Assembly: GCA_019843655.1 (NCBI GenBank)
Contig: JACDQD010000003.1
Span: forward strand, 26,834,224 to 26,898,223
DNA length: 64,000 nucleotides
Direction of reading: 5' to 3'
From: Lethocerus indicus
Taxonomy: Eukaryota > Arthropoda > Insecta > Hemiptera > Belostomatidae
In this document: positions 14,040 through 27,040 of the stretch, piece by piece
Layout of the letters: every line of letters begins with the position of its first letter
Numbering within the stretch: position 1 is the stretch's first letter
Program-made: the position numbers and the translations under genes
Notes under the pieces: generated by a model
Seen by the model: the letters and a program-made list of their open reading frames with translations, nothing else
Databases searched by the model: none
Told to the model about the DNA's origin: nothing

Positions 14040-14640
14040 TGGAGACTTGACCGTGACGTGTAAAGGCCGTCGACCTAACGATTCCGTCAGTCGGCGAGGA
14101 GTAGAAGGAAATTGGATATCGAGTCCGAGAAAACGGAGCGTTGTTTGGCGGACGGCGGGGTCCGTCCCACTCCTCGGGTTCGACGACCCGACAGCCCCCC
14201 TCCCCGGCGTTATGGATGGTTAATTATGCGGGTTGCCCGCTACTATTACCAGTGCTATTGTCAACGGTATCAATCCCTGGACCCCCGGTCATATTGCGTC
14301 GTATTCGCGCACGCGGAGATAAAGCGGGAATGAAAAAACAACTGGACCGGCAAGCGTTATCCCTTTCACTTTTTCCGTGTTTATACACGCCTTCCTTTCA
14401 TTGAGATTGGCCCGTAGAGTGCTGCAGCGGTAGTTGGCGGGAGTGGGAGGAGCCTTTTGGCCTTTAATGGAACAAATTGGTCGGGACGTGATTTCTGTTT
14501 TCTGGTGCCGCTCACTCCAGTGCCGGCCCGCATTCCGACGAGAGTAAAAAGCTTTAGTAATCGGTGCCCTCCTGCCTTCCTCTCTCTGTATCCGACCCGG
14601 CTACCTACCGACATTAAGATATACATTATTCATGCCGGAC
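14040..14640. other. GC- and CpG-rich block, no exon recognised
   Basis: The base composition rises sharply over its AT-rich surroundings, with many CpG dinucleotides (for example around 14140-14200). Open frames of 70-90 codons overlap here in several frames on both strands, as expected when GC content removes stop codons. None shows a domain I recognise or splice sites that fit Phactr. A CpG-rich regulatory element or an unrecognised exon remain possible. Confidence 0.4.
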
Positions 14641-17600
14641 CCAACTTTGCCTAGATTGGCTTTAACCTTCCGCCAAGGATGAATTTATCCTATTTAACCG
14701 CGATACCGTCTTCAAAATAGATTAAAAAACCTGTGTTTATTGCGTATATAAGAATGAAGCAGTACAACTCACTTATAGGCATATGGAAGTGTTAGTTTTG
14801 AATTTGGATTCGGTTTCTATTTCGTAAAGCACTGTGTTATAAAAAGATTACTTTTAAAAAGAACTCATCATTTCGCTTCTTAGGACGGATTCACTATTTT
14901 CGGCGTGACCAAGATGAAAGTATATAGACAGGCCAAAGATTTTCATTTTGCCTTGCAATTACCGTCCATTTAATTGTAAAAGCACTGATTAAGTCCTATG
15001 TACCCGATGTCGGCGACCTTGCGTGATCTGTTCGTAAAATGGCGATTTGGAATTTTGTTGCACACAAGCGGTGGCGGGTCGGTTGCAAACCCTCAGTTAG
15101 GTTTACTCACTACAGTATAACTACACTCTGAAACATTAAATTTCCGGTATGCTGCCTGTACACGCACTCTCACAGATAAACATACAATCAAATCACGCGA
15201 TCAATGAAAAAATGTCAAGGGCGATGTTTCCCAGGAAAACAGGACCAAAGTTATACTGAAGGCTTATTGATAATATGTAAACTAATAGGAGTGTAACTAA
15301 TTGCCTTTACAATTCTAGTGTTCTTTAAATTTAAATAGAAAGAACTATGTTACATGTAAGGCTCTCAAGTTTCAGATAGTAATTACTCTTCCCTTGTTTG
15401 TCTCGGCGAAGATCGAAAATTGTTTGGAGAAGCTAAATAATAATTCATCAAGTCATAAATCAAGAGGGTATTAAATGGGATGGACCGATGAAATAGGCAG
15501 CGATGACTGGTTTATTCATTTGTTATCGTCGGTATTTGAGAGGAAGCAGTCACCGAGAGAACCCTATTAGCGAAGGAATGTTGGATGCGAGGTGACATAA
15601 TACATCCAAATCTATCCTGTGCTTACCATTAATAATTCGACTGCGACTCCCGTGGCGTTAGGGTTAGAAGTTTCAGACGTATTTGTCTTTCTAGTCTATT
15701 ATTAATACTCGTCAATATATTAGTACAAAACTGTAATTCCTGGATATTTTGATTCCCTAACAAATTCCTAAAATCGTAATTTTAAAATATTAAAAGAATA
15801 TCGACTTTATTTAGGTTTACAGTGAAATTGGGAAACAAGTGGACTGGTGGCCTCATCGCCAACTAGGTCAGGCTACTAAGTATTTTTGGGCTCTATAGCC
15901 CATTGGTCTCTAAGCCTACCGCAAAACCGACCTGACTCAATCTCTCCAGCAATGAAAATAACCCAGGACAACGTAAAAAGCCGACGGGAGTCTGATAAAA
16001 TTAGGTGTCTTAGAGAAATCATCTATCGAATAAAAGGTCTTCGAACCGCACTTCTTCTTCATTTACAGACCAACTTTTATCTCGTTTTCGGTCCATTTAT
16101 TTCGATCGTTCATTAATTTTGATCTGCATCGCTTCTTTGGACCTGTAATCCGATTATCTGTCTCGTAAATAAGAACGGATTTACAGCCGTTATTCGGTTA
16201 TTTTATATCTTAAAAAGTGTACAATTTTTCGAATTTGGAAAATAATGCTCAGAAAATTACCTTTTATTATTGCCTATTTAGATGCCTGAACATTCGGTCC
16301 TTACACTGGGGAAAATTCCACTAAGTATCATTACTCATGCGATATTCTATCTCCATTCCTCTGGTATAAAGATAGATGAGTTTTTGACAAATCTAGTGAT
16401 ATAATTGTGCGTGTCAAAGCACTTTTTTTATGTGAAAGTTACAATAATATGAAATGAATCTACGAATATTTTTTAGCCTATTTATTTGACGTGGAGGTTA
16501 TTCTAAGATTGTGGAAACAGTTTTGTTACTTCTGTAACAGGTTCTACATTATTAGGTGATTCCGAACGGGCTTAAATTCCGTCATATATGGTCCTCTTGA
16601 AATATACGTGCTACTAAAGCAGTATAGTAGTATGAGTCTGAGTGTTTGGTCTCTCTCACTCGAACCCTAAGTTTTGTCCTAAACGGTGGACGTTTACGGA
16701 AGTGGCTGTATCTCCAATCTTCGAACTCGTTTGCCTTCGGAGATCGTCCGAGGGAACGTTTAATAAAATGTTCCGGAATATAGTTCCCGGCTGGATTTTT
16801 ATTGGGCCATAAAACTGAGGCAAGAGGAAAACTGGCGGTGGGAGGAACTCCGTGGACAAATAACTGTTCAAAACCCGGCTTATAAGTATCTTGTAAATGT
16901 CTCCCTTTATAACCCCTTCTGGATATATGGGCGGCCGAAAACGGGTCTTGTCCTTTATTGTGGCGAAGGTGAAATTAATAGCTATTTGTTAAAAAGAGAA
17001 TTTTAATCAGAGAAATACGCCAAACAATGTAATTAACGCCACGAAAATGGAACTTAAATGTAAGATTCATAATACTGACTAAATGAATACCCGGATTATT
17101 AAGTACTTCATGCTTCATGTAAGAATGAGTAAATTCCTCAGTGCTTCAGTTCTTTAGTCACTTACAAAGACTTGCCAAAATAGTTCTACGATTATTTTTT
17201 TTTTTTAGGTAATTTGAAATAATCTGGGTGTAATTAGCCTGCCCTTTGATCGGTAAATTAAATGTAGTTAGCAAGCAGGCTAATGACGGGTGGCTTTGTG
17301 TGAACTATCGCCGATGTAGCAGGCGCCGTGTTATTGTTTCCTCACACCCGCCGATTGCCAATTATAGCCCCTATATTGTCTGGAAATTTGATTAGTTTGC
17401 AATTTCTGTTTACAGTTAACTTTCTGTGGTGGCCAACATTGTTTTTCGTATATATCATCCAAGTGATTTTTCCTTATTTTGTTTCATTATGAACCGAATA
17501 TCGATAATTTCCCATCAAACTCCAATTCAATTTCATTGTCAGTTATTTGGATTGATTATTAATCCAAACTGTGGTATGCGAAGCTAATAAGACTACCGTT

Positions 17601-20000
17601 AATTACAATGGATGTTTCATTTATGATGTAGGGTAGATTATTAACAGTGTTATGTTTTCTACTTGCGAGTTTGTTCCCGTTGAGTGAAACTTGTGCCTAA
17701 TATACTTAATACTGAAATTGAAAATATAAATTATATTTCACGGCGGCATATGCAAACATAAAAAGGAGAAAAAGCGGTCACCTATCTTTGGCAAGCGAAA
17801 GCCAATGAAAGAAATGCAGGTCTACACGTGCTATAGTGAGAAACCAGCCTAGATAAATGCATCGGCATTGACGAGTCAAAGTCAGGCTTTTCAAACACTA
17901 CTCAGTCCATGTAAATAAACACGATACATAAATTATCGATATATTCAAATAGAAAATAATACGTCTTCGGAGTAGAAGACGGTGGAATTTCGACTACTCC
18001 TACTGTACAGCCACGTACCAATCAGCCCTGGGACTCCCCAGGCAATTCTGCTATTGCGTCACCTCACAGATTGCTTAATTCTGTGAACGGAAGTTGAAAA
18101 TTGAAGGTAATTGTTGTATAATATCGCTTTCTGTTTTTTGAGATTCATTCTTGTTTGTTTCCTTTCGATTTGTAACCAATGTTAAAAACTCAATAATAAT
18201 CATAAACTGGCCTAATTGTATGACGGGTACGTCGATTAATTTATTGTCAAACATGGTGGTATTTATACGCAGTTACTTGTCTGTGTTCGTGGCTATTAGG
18301 ACTGGCAGTGGTGGGAATTGGAGTGAGGATTTAGGACTAGCCGAAGGGAATCTGAATCTGTCCGGTAATCGGATTGGGATGTATTTGGTATGGAACGGCC
18401 CAACCCTTATAAATCGACTTTATAACTCGATCCATTTCCCTCCTCGAGGCTCTGAGTCTGGCCTTTCCTCCCTCGATAAAAATTTCACTCCTTCAACATC
18501 CCGTTGAATTATCACCCAGTCTCTGTATTGGGTTGAAGCTATAGCACATTTTGAATTGGTTAATATCAATTTTTGTATCAAAAAAAGACTTATTTGGCAG
18601 CACTTATTACTATATAATTTCTATATGGACGCAGCTACGTACCTCAATCTGTATTGTACATCAATCTATAGATATGCATGAGTACGTTATAACAAGGGAA
18701 AATCCTGTGGTGTTTTGGAATTATATATGATCAAGCAATATCTCTATATAGAGTATTCATTTTCTTTACTTTCCAATGGTATCGTTTACGGGGATTTAAA
18801 TAACTTTTCCTCGTCCATGTGCTTAAATTGTCTCTACGTGGACGAAGACGCAATTTTATTGAACCTGAAAGGAAGGAGAATGATGAGAAAAGAGAGAGAG
18901 GGCGTGAGAGCGGGCGTCTTGAGACACAAATTTTACCTAAGTCGCCAAGTTTTGCAACTCTCACCTTCCAATCTCGGAACTACTCATCTAGTTTAAAATC
19001 TGTATCTGGAAAAAGTATTTATCATATCTAAAAAACGTTCGCTTCTATGCAAAATTTATAGAAATCGTTATTCAAGAAAAATCCGTTGTTCCACAGCCAT
19101 TTGTACATGTAATTGGCATTTCGGGAGATGGGCTTGTATTTTTAGAAAATTGTTCTGTCCTTCCGCTACCCGGTGTACGCAGTATATATAAAACTGCTGG
19201 TTGGTTTTAGTATGTTGTGTTGGTGAGATATTTTTGTCCGTTCGGACGGTCTGACGGCATTGAGACATTTGATCCGGCCGGCCTCCGGTGACATCCCAGC
19301 GTCGCGGTCTGTCCTTTCGTTGTCTCTACAGACAATGACAGCCAGCCATTACTCTCGTTAAAAATTATTTTGGAGGCCTTGGCAAAAATTAAAGCTCAAT
19401 CTTTGAACGTGAGAAATATCTCCTAGCTCTGTTCAATTGAATATTCTTTCTCATCGCTATTAGTCGACTATACAAGGTCGAATTTAAACAATTATATTCA
19501 TTTTCAAAATTATAACTGTTATACAGCGTTGTTATAATTAAATGTTTTATCTTTGATTTTCTGTGTTTCCTGTACATTTATTTCTGTCAGAATAAATTAT
19601 ATAATGTGTCGCTGAATTTCAGTGTTTTTGTATTAATTTAATTTCATTACTGAAACATTATTTAGTTAATTTAATTCCTTCTTGTCTGATTTCTCCGAGT
19701 GATTTCTGTCCTTTAATTAATTTAGGTTGCGTGCTGGATATCTGAGCTGGGCTTGGTTTCCCCAATTGACTGTCAATAAACACGGGATCCCACCTACTGC
19801 AATTACCCCTTTATCAATGTCTAAACACGTCTAATAGTTTTCCTAATTGAATCCACGTATTCGGATTATCGAGAATTAAATGAAATTGTATTTGAACAAT
19901 AGAAGGTATAGGCGTTGATGAATTATAGAGAGTTGGATCGCAATTACGTGTCTCCTGGAATCGTTCCCGGGGTCGGGTATTGAACGTGGGATATATACGG

Positions 20001-20003
<3 letters not shown>
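14641..20003. other. Non-coding stretch with one weak ratchet-like site
   Basis: No recognisable exon. At 17195-17214 a run of T residues ends in TTTAG|GTAATT, which looks like a joined 3' and 5' splice site, but the donor half is weak. The 118-codon frame at 18151-18507 (+) has no recognisable motif. Confidence 0.5.

Positions 20004-20056
<53 letters not shown>
20004..20056. repeat. (AT)n microsatellite
   Basis: An uninterrupted AT dinucleotide run of 53 bp. A shorter imperfect AT run follows a few bases later. It accounts for the isoleucine/tyrosine-rich part of an otherwise meaningless minus-strand open frame at 19814-20248. Confidence 0.97.
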
Positions 20057-20059
<3 letters not shown>

Positions 20060-21539
20060 TACTATATATATACTCACCTCAAAAGTTTGTCCAAGATAGA
20101 CTCTACTTTTCCTGCCGAGGCGTATTAAATCAAAGAATTTTCTGAGGTGCATGTCTTGTACAGGGTAATTGAATTCAAATTTATTTTCCAGTTTATTATT
20201 TTCATGTTCTATTCCTTTCTGAAAAGTCAATACTGATAACCGCGTCAATAAATAGTAATGTGTAAAGACCCCTAAAATTCATGTAAATGAAACATGTTAT
20301 ATAATATTGGGCCATTATAAATAAGATAAAAGGCGCATAACGGGGAAACCATAATTGCGCCTAAAATAAATACTGAGAAGAAAATAAATAAAAATAAAAG
20401 ATAAGGCGCTTCGGTTGATATTTTCAGTCGGTGATGTGTCGGAACATTCACCGCATGATTAACAATTTCCTGGAACTTATTATATGCTAGGTAAAGTCGT
20501 AGAAATGAAAAGTAAATTTGATTCAGATTCAGTCTTTACAGGAATCGCGTTCATTAGATTAGCTCGGTCTTACTGACTTTAAGTCATTAACTGTAATCCC
20601 GTTCGAGATAGATTGACAGGATTTAACGGTGGGTTTCTGGATCGACATACACTCGGTCTGTAATTCATATTGTGTTGTGGAATGCCTCGCGGCCCAGGAT
20701 CGCTGGCAGTGTCCTATCAGCTTCGCTAATTACTGATAATCCGATCAGCGGTAGCTCTGACGGTAATATAGTAGGGGTGAGGGCCATGTAGGTTTGAAAT
20801 AGGTGTTTTAGGCTGGAGCCTGTTCGTGGGCGCCATTACGCGTAAAATCGAGGCGCGAAAAGAACATTGACATAATTGCAACAGTTAGCCATCTATTAAA
20901 CCACTAGTAGCAGAATAAAAACTACCGATATGATTGCCTTTTTCGCCATTTAATTATTTATGTTCGATTTATATCGCGATAGAAGTTCTGGTGCCGCCAG
21001 AAAAGTTTTGATTGGTTTGCCGTGTTATCTGAAAATGGTCTTTAAAGTGTGAACAGGCCAAGTTTTCTGAGTTCCAATTGACGCGATGGCCTTTAACTTC
21101 TGAAAGCTTCCGCGGAATTGCATTGAAAAATTCGGGAGGCGGGTCCGATTTTTTTTATAATCATGTTGAACAACTCTTTGAAGAATTCGTCTTTTTGGTT
21201 TAAGGGACGATTTGCGAATATTAACAACGAAAGTAGTCGGAAGTACGCAAATATTTATGTCAAAAAATATTAATGGGACGGATCCGAATGCGGAAATCAA
21301 AATTGTTAACACAGCCGTTGCAGCTAAAATTAACACTTCGGTTGTCCTCAGTTACTTAAACTTCCTTACGATTAGTTACTCCTTATTACACAAAATTTTG
21401 AGTAGTATGTATCTATAAAAAGCATAAAATATTTAAACGCGAACAATAATTTTCAATTTTGGACCAATCTACCGTGAAAATAGTAGTACGGTGTATTGGT
21501 GGTTAGTATAACTGGAAAACGGAAGGCGCTCTGTGTATT
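20057..21539. other. Non-coding stretch, nothing recognised
   Basis: AT-rich sequence with no exon, RNA gene or element I can support. Confidence 0.5.
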
Positions 21540-22200
21540 GAGGGATTGTATAACTTAGTGTCACGGGATTTCTTCCCCGTCGGACAAGCTTCGTCTGGGC
21601 GGATGAGCATAGAGAGCGTTCCCAGGCTCATGCTCAACTCGGTGGTCGGATGGGTGCAAGGGATCCTCCAATTTCCTTTCGAGGCCCTCATCCATCCATT
21701 TTATGAGCCTCCCCCGAGCCTGTATTGAATGCGTTGTGTCTATTTCCTAAGCCATTCGATATATTGGACGTCAAATACATTGATAGTTCTACTAGTGCCT
21801 CCTCTGTTATCACCATTTTAACTATTGTTCGGATGGAGATTTTCCGCGAAGTTCGAATCTATAGTAGGGTATCAATTTATTGTCGATTGGGAAAGACATT
21901 AACGGTAGACGGAAGGGGTCGATATTAGAATGGCGAGAGTTATGCCCGGCTGTTAGGCTCCGCCACGTCCTCTCCCATTGGCTCTTCGCTCTTGACCTCA
22001 CTCCAAAAAGGGCCGGGTTCTTTTGTCTGGCTCTTACTTTTTTTTTTATCATAAAGAGCCGTTCCCGGAGGTGTTGTGCAGTAAAGCGATGCCCCATTGG
22101 ACTCCTAACGATCGGCCCATTAACGGTGAGTCACACACAACGGAGCCCCATTGTCATTTAGACCCCCCGCCCCGCCACGTTCGCTTATTTTTCAGCCTTT
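21540..22200. other. GC-rich block, no exon recognised
   Basis: A second compositional island with runs of C and G and many CpGs, around 21940-22000 and 22080-22180. Short open frames lie on both strands and overlap, none recognisable. A conserved regulatory element is possible; there is no direct evidence. Confidence 0.35.
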
Positions 22201-25039
22201 TGTTCTTTAAATGAATTTCTGGACATTCAGTCCTATGGGATCGGGGCGCGTTTAAATCTTTTGAAAACCGGATATAATGGAGTCGTGCTTAAAGGTGGTA
22301 GTTTTAAAATAGAACGTATTGCCCTTTATTCTGTGTAATTAATTAATGCATTTGTAGTTTCGGACTGCCACTGAATATTTTTTTGTACATATTGAACCAA
22401 AGAGTAAGGAAGGGAATTTTGTTTACTGCGTTCATCCATCTGCAAAGTGTAGATAAGTAATTGCAACTATTCGTGTGAGAATGTAAATTTAGAATAATAT
22501 AAATATACTCTTACATCAGTGTGAACTCTATTCACAACCTAATCTCAGGTTTATGGGAATTCGCCATTTATACATTTTTTCCCGGTGCTTCGTCATAATA
22601 GGGAACGAATTGTTTTCAGAAATTGCAAATTTATGCTAGAAATAGGTGGATATAAATTAAATCTGAAACTGAATAAACCAAAGTAATTGTTTAATTCGAA
22701 CTATTCGAATCACTGCGGTAATATTTATTACTCCAGCGAATGGTAAATCAAAATCAAATCTAAAACAAATGGAATCTAGTGATTTTAATAATTATAGTCA
22801 CTATCTGATATCATCTATAGACACACTTTTACCTGATGACACCCTTTAGCTTTTATATTTCAAATTGCACATTTCTGTGTCGGGTCCATTGCAAACAAAT
22901 AAAATAAAAATAAAATCGTATGATTACCGATGTCTGCTAGTTTTTTTTGGAGGTAAATTCTATAATGCCCGCATAATGGTGAAGAGCGGAGAGTATTGTG
23001 GAGGGTTGTATGGGCCCCAGGTTCAGCTACCTTTTCAGGTTGCTATTGAGGCGGTTTCCAATGCGGAAAAAACCTCACTCTATGAATGCTAAACAGCTTT
23101 TTGCCGAGAAAGTGTAATAAAAAATTCGAGTTCTGGGGCTTTGGACCGCGCAAGCACCCCTTCCCCCGGCTCCTTATTATGAGAGCGCCTACCCCCAATT
23201 TCTAAAGCTATCGTCCAACTTACAGTGTAAAATAAATGAAATACCATCGCGTAATACATTTCATAATAATTATTATTGTTTATAACCGTTTTTACCGTAT
23301 TTTTAAATACGGTATTTCCGTGATCTCCATTGTATTATTCTTCTAGAAAATTGTATTCGTAATAAAATCTTATCGAGATTTACAGGTGGATAAACTGGAG
23401 TTAAATTTTCCAGATTTATAACTTTTCCATTAACATGTTTCATTCCATTTTTCCAATAGGCTTCTTGGCACCCGAACAGCATAAATATAATACACAAAAA
23501 TGAATGTTTCTGGGTTATATTCGTTTGGGTCTAACGAAAAAGGTAGTTCCCGCAACGCAATTTTCTTAAAACATTGGCTTAGGCTGTCTGAAATGACTAG
23601 CCGTTGGACTTGAAACAAGCAGTGACTGGAGGGATGTCTGGTGCCTGCTCCGCGGGAGGATCTGTTTAATGAGGTCACAGACAGACAACTATGACAGAGG
23701 GCGGCCTAGAGGAGCTTGGCTAACATAATAACATGGCACTCGCCCAGTCACGTACTTGTCCCCCGTACTCCGTATGGAACTGTATTGGCCCTGCAATACT
23801 ACTACGTGGTCGCCTGTTTATTTCAGCACTAAAGAATATTGCTCATATTGCTATTCCGAATACGTTTGAGTTTCACGTCCCACAGTACTCAGTCTGGTAC
23901 TTTTCACCTTGGTCTCAGTGGTCATGGACGTAATTTTCTAACAAATAAATTTACCTGTTATCTCTGGAACATTTCAATAAAACTTGTGAATATCGTTTGA
24001 CATATTCATTATTAAAAGTAAAAGTTTTGTTTCCATTAATTATTCGGAAAAAATAACTAAATATTTCACAAGTATAACAATCTCTTACTTATTACCGTTA
24101 TTTTTTTACTAACTTGAATTTATACTTATATGCAAAATCATATATGTTAGCGGCAATGAATGAATTTAAAAATCATAAATAAAATTATCCGAACACTCAT
24201 GTTTTGACGCTGTAACGTTATTGTTTATGGGACAGTGAATGATTCCGCAATACGGATAGTGTTATCAGATACAAAATGTTGAAGATGATCGCATTGTTAC
24301 GTGATTATTTATGTACTTATCAATTTGCTCTAATTGGTTTGGATAAGAGATTAGGATTGTACTCACTGTCCTTACTAGTCCGTCATAAGAACTGTAATGA
24401 TACCAGTGGACATCAAGTAATAGGATACATATTCTATTGTCATTTCTACGACTCCTCATTTTTAACTGTATGCCCTGTGAAATACCTGAGGTAACAATAA
24501 CCATTACTTACTTTAGCAGCGATCGGAAATAAAAACGGGAATTATTTCTTTAATTCGTAGAAATTTCCCCTCGTTCCAGTGTTTTGTGATTTATAATCGG
24601 CAGCGGCAGAAAAGGTTTGTGAAGCGTGGGCGAGTCCCAAAGGCTGGTTTTCCAAAGGGAATTTTATATTTACTTCTTGAACCCTGCCTCGGATCGCCCT
24701 TTACCGATAAATACTTCTCTATTTCCAGCCAGATCCTTAAATTCTGTAGTAAATATTGAGTGTTCAACAATTAAACTCTCAATATTATGAAATTCCGGTT
24801 CAACTTATTAATTGGTAATATTAAACACCAAGTGGCGTTGTAGAGCCTCTAGGATGTAATTTTAATTGGGTCGATTGGTAGAATTAATAATACTGTATCG
24901 ATCAGTACGTTATATAACTGGTAATATTATGTGATGTAAATTTACCTGATATTGTATTATATCTTTTTAATTTCAAAACTTTTTTATGATCACATATTCC
25001 GTCACCGGAAGGCTGCCAATGGTAGGCGTTAATGGGTTT
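22201..25039. other. Non-coding stretch with one perfect hairpin
   Basis: No recognisable exon. It contains the inverted repeat at 23293-23314. The acceptor-like CAGs at about 23040 and 23384 lack matching donors and coding content. Confidence 0.5.
23293..23314. repeat. Perfect 10-bp inverted repeat
   Basis: Arms TACCGTATTT (23293-23302) and AAATACGGTA (23305-23314) flank a 2-nt spacer. This may be a near-palindromic binding site or the end of an old inverted-repeat element; no partner copy was identified. Confidence 0.5.
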
Positions 25040-25460
25040 GCCCGAGTTTTGTTTATCTGACATTGTCGTTGGTTGGGGGTCGTGAGGTTGTTTTGACTGA
25101 GGGGGAGAGAAGAAGCCCCGACGGAGAAACACTTAATGCCTTCCGGTGTCGTCGGGCAGCTGTGAATTTTCAGACGAGTGCCCGCCTCCCTTTCCTTTTC
25201 GGAGCTTATTAAAATACAGGCGGTTCACCCTTCTGCCTATTCCAAAATTAGGAAGATTCATTTGGGCCACCCCCGTGCCTGGGGCGACTGCCCTGTTTTT
25301 TTGGTTGGGGTGCGGAGGGGTGTCATCAACCCCAAAATGGGCGCACGACAGGAAATGTCGGGCTCTGCTCTATCGGGCCTCGGTTTAATTAAATCCACCG
25401 GAGCTGACCCGTTATCGCTCGGCGTTTTAAAACTTTCCACCCTGAAATTAAGGCGGAAAT
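25040..25460. other. GC-rich block upstream of the ratchet exon
   Basis: A third GC-rich island with overlapping open frames of 70-94 codons on both strands. None carries a recognisable domain. It ends about 340 bp before the acceptor at 25800, so it could be a regulatory element for that region, but this is inference. Confidence 0.35.
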
Positions 25461-25774
25461 AATTATCCAATTTTTTTTATACTCGCGTCGTGAAATATTT
25501 CACTTTTAGTGTTTCGGAGAACCTTAAACAGCAACTTAAAGAGCACCATCGAGGCATACTCGAAGGCAGTAAGTGGATCTTACTGTTTAATAAATATATA
25601 AGAGAATGAAAAATCTGAACTCTTTCGCATCTAAATAATTGAAGTGTTCGCTCTTATTAGTTCCAATGTGCAGTTCCTTATTTTCTTGATTTGTAATTAT
25701 ATGAGATGATATGTTTTGTGAATTACATGTTTTACTTAAATTGTATTTATGTAATGTATTATATGATCTTTTTT

Positions 25775-25806
25775 TCTAATTTGTTTCTTTTTTATTGCAG
25801 GTAAGT
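25775..25806 (+). promoter_or_regulatory. Candidate recursive-splicing (ratchet) site
   Basis: A T-rich tract from about 25768 ends in TTTTTTATTGCAG at 25800 and is followed with no intervening base by GTAAGT (25801-25806). A strong 3' splice site abutting a consensus 5' splice site is the defining layout of a ratchet point, as known from long Drosophila introns. The downstream Phactr exons on the same strand and the long distances fit such a role. The upstream donor that would splice into it is not identified and may lie outside the window. Confidence 0.6.
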
Positions 25807-25859
25807 GGAACTATCACACAGGATCACTATCACTAACATGACCAGGATGAGCCGTATTC
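25801..25859 (+). CDS. Candidate RS-exon / alternative start exon of the Phactr gene
   Basis: This 59-nt segment lies between the CAG acceptor ending at 25800 and a second consensus donor, GTAAGT at 25860. It contains ATG at 25838 in good context (AACATGA, A at -3), opening MTRMSRI, with one base (C) left at the donor. That is phase 1, exactly what exon 45385-45543 accepts, giving MTRMSRIR-KKVNG. In the same frame the exon begins with TAA (25802-25804), so any upstream reading in that frame would stop and restart at this ATG. The leader exons upstream would then be non-coding. I see no homology evidence for the seven residues; the call rests on splice-site layout and phase. The alternatives are a zero-length ratchet intermediate only, or chance. 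Confidence 0.45.
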
Positions 25860-26849
25860 GTAAGTTAAGTTCTTGGCCGTACTTCTTAAGGTCTTTGTTA
25901 CGGCACTTTGTTGTGGGTATATGATACTATATGTTATTAATTAAAGAATCATTGAAGACTCACTATATGTAATGTCTGTTGTGTAATATAATGTCCGCGT
26001 TTTATCGGCTAATAGAATTGGGAAGGTCCAGTTAATTAATATTATAGTTTTACCGAGAATTTGCCGGTCCGGGTCAGAGCTTGTGTATTTAAGACCATTA
26101 TAAATTTAAACCTCCGATCCGGTGGTTTCCTTTCGCCCGTCCGGACCGTCTTAATATTGCTGTTAGGGGAAGGGGACCCCACTCTTAGCTATCTTAAGCG
26201 CATACTAGATACTCCCTTATATTTCTTAATCGCAACCTGTTAAATAAATGATGCGCACAAATAAACATTATCTGGTGTTTAGATTTATAGTTTGACATCT
26301 TATTTATTTCCTGTTTAACAACAGCTTTGTACATAATTTTTGTGTGTAAATTTTCCAATGTAGAACAAATTTTTTAGGTTTTAAATATAACTAGTGATGC
26401 TAAATTGGAAACGAGATCTCTCTACCATAAATGTCTTAAATTTTAAACAGTGTAACCGTTGGAGTATAATTAATTGTAATCTAGGAAATTGGTGCACAAA
26501 CATCCTACCATTCGAGTCCTTCCTCCACATCATGTATTTTCCTGTCTTTATTTGGGAAGGGTCGAAGGACCTCCGAGTACAAAGATGGACGGTGGGGTGG
26601 TCGGTCTCCTTCCTCCCCTACTAGTATAGGGGGGCGGCGGCGGTGGTTTAATCAATACACACCCCCCGCCTGTCTGGGCGCCTCTTCCATTCCTCCCGGT
26701 CTCCAGGATAAATAGCTTCCTCTTCTGCGGCCGCTCCTCTGCCAACGGCGGAGGGCCGTATACACAACGCGCTCTCGCCCAGCCTGTCCTCAGTTGTCGA
26801 TTGTTGAATTCACGAGTGGTTCAGAAGCTTAAACATCTTGTGAAAAAAA

Positions 26850-27008
26850 ATGTCTCGAAAATTGTCATGTGGGTGCCAGATTTGGAATGTAACTTCGCGG
26901 CTACTGTCTCAAGTCCGTTATTGCGCTGTACCTACCTGTACGTCGGCTTCCGGCGTCACCGCCATTAGCACTGTCGCTTCTGACGATTGTCAATTACTGT
27001 CACCGTAA
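26850..27008 (+). other. Unrecognised small open frame (52 codons)
   Basis: The frame opens MSRKLSCGCQ and closes at TAA 27006. It is serine/cysteine/threonine-rich, has no signal peptide or transmembrane segment, and shows no domain I know. It follows the initiator match at 26792 by 58 nt. Chance is a fair explanation for a frame of this length in GC-rich DNA. Confidence 0.15.
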
Positions 27009-27040
27009 CAGTGCAATGTCACTGGTCCACTTACGCACCG

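Noticed and set aside
18151..18507. 118-codon + strand open frame
   Set aside because: It opens at a non-ATG codon, shows no domain, and has no flanking splice signals that fit.
19814..20248. 144-codon minus-strand open frame
   Set aside because: Much of it is the translation of the AT microsatellite at 20004-20056; the remainder shows no motif.
26926..26943. GTACGT donor linking the 52-codon frame to exon 45385
   Set aside because: The phase fits, but the junction would form TGA, an immediate stop.
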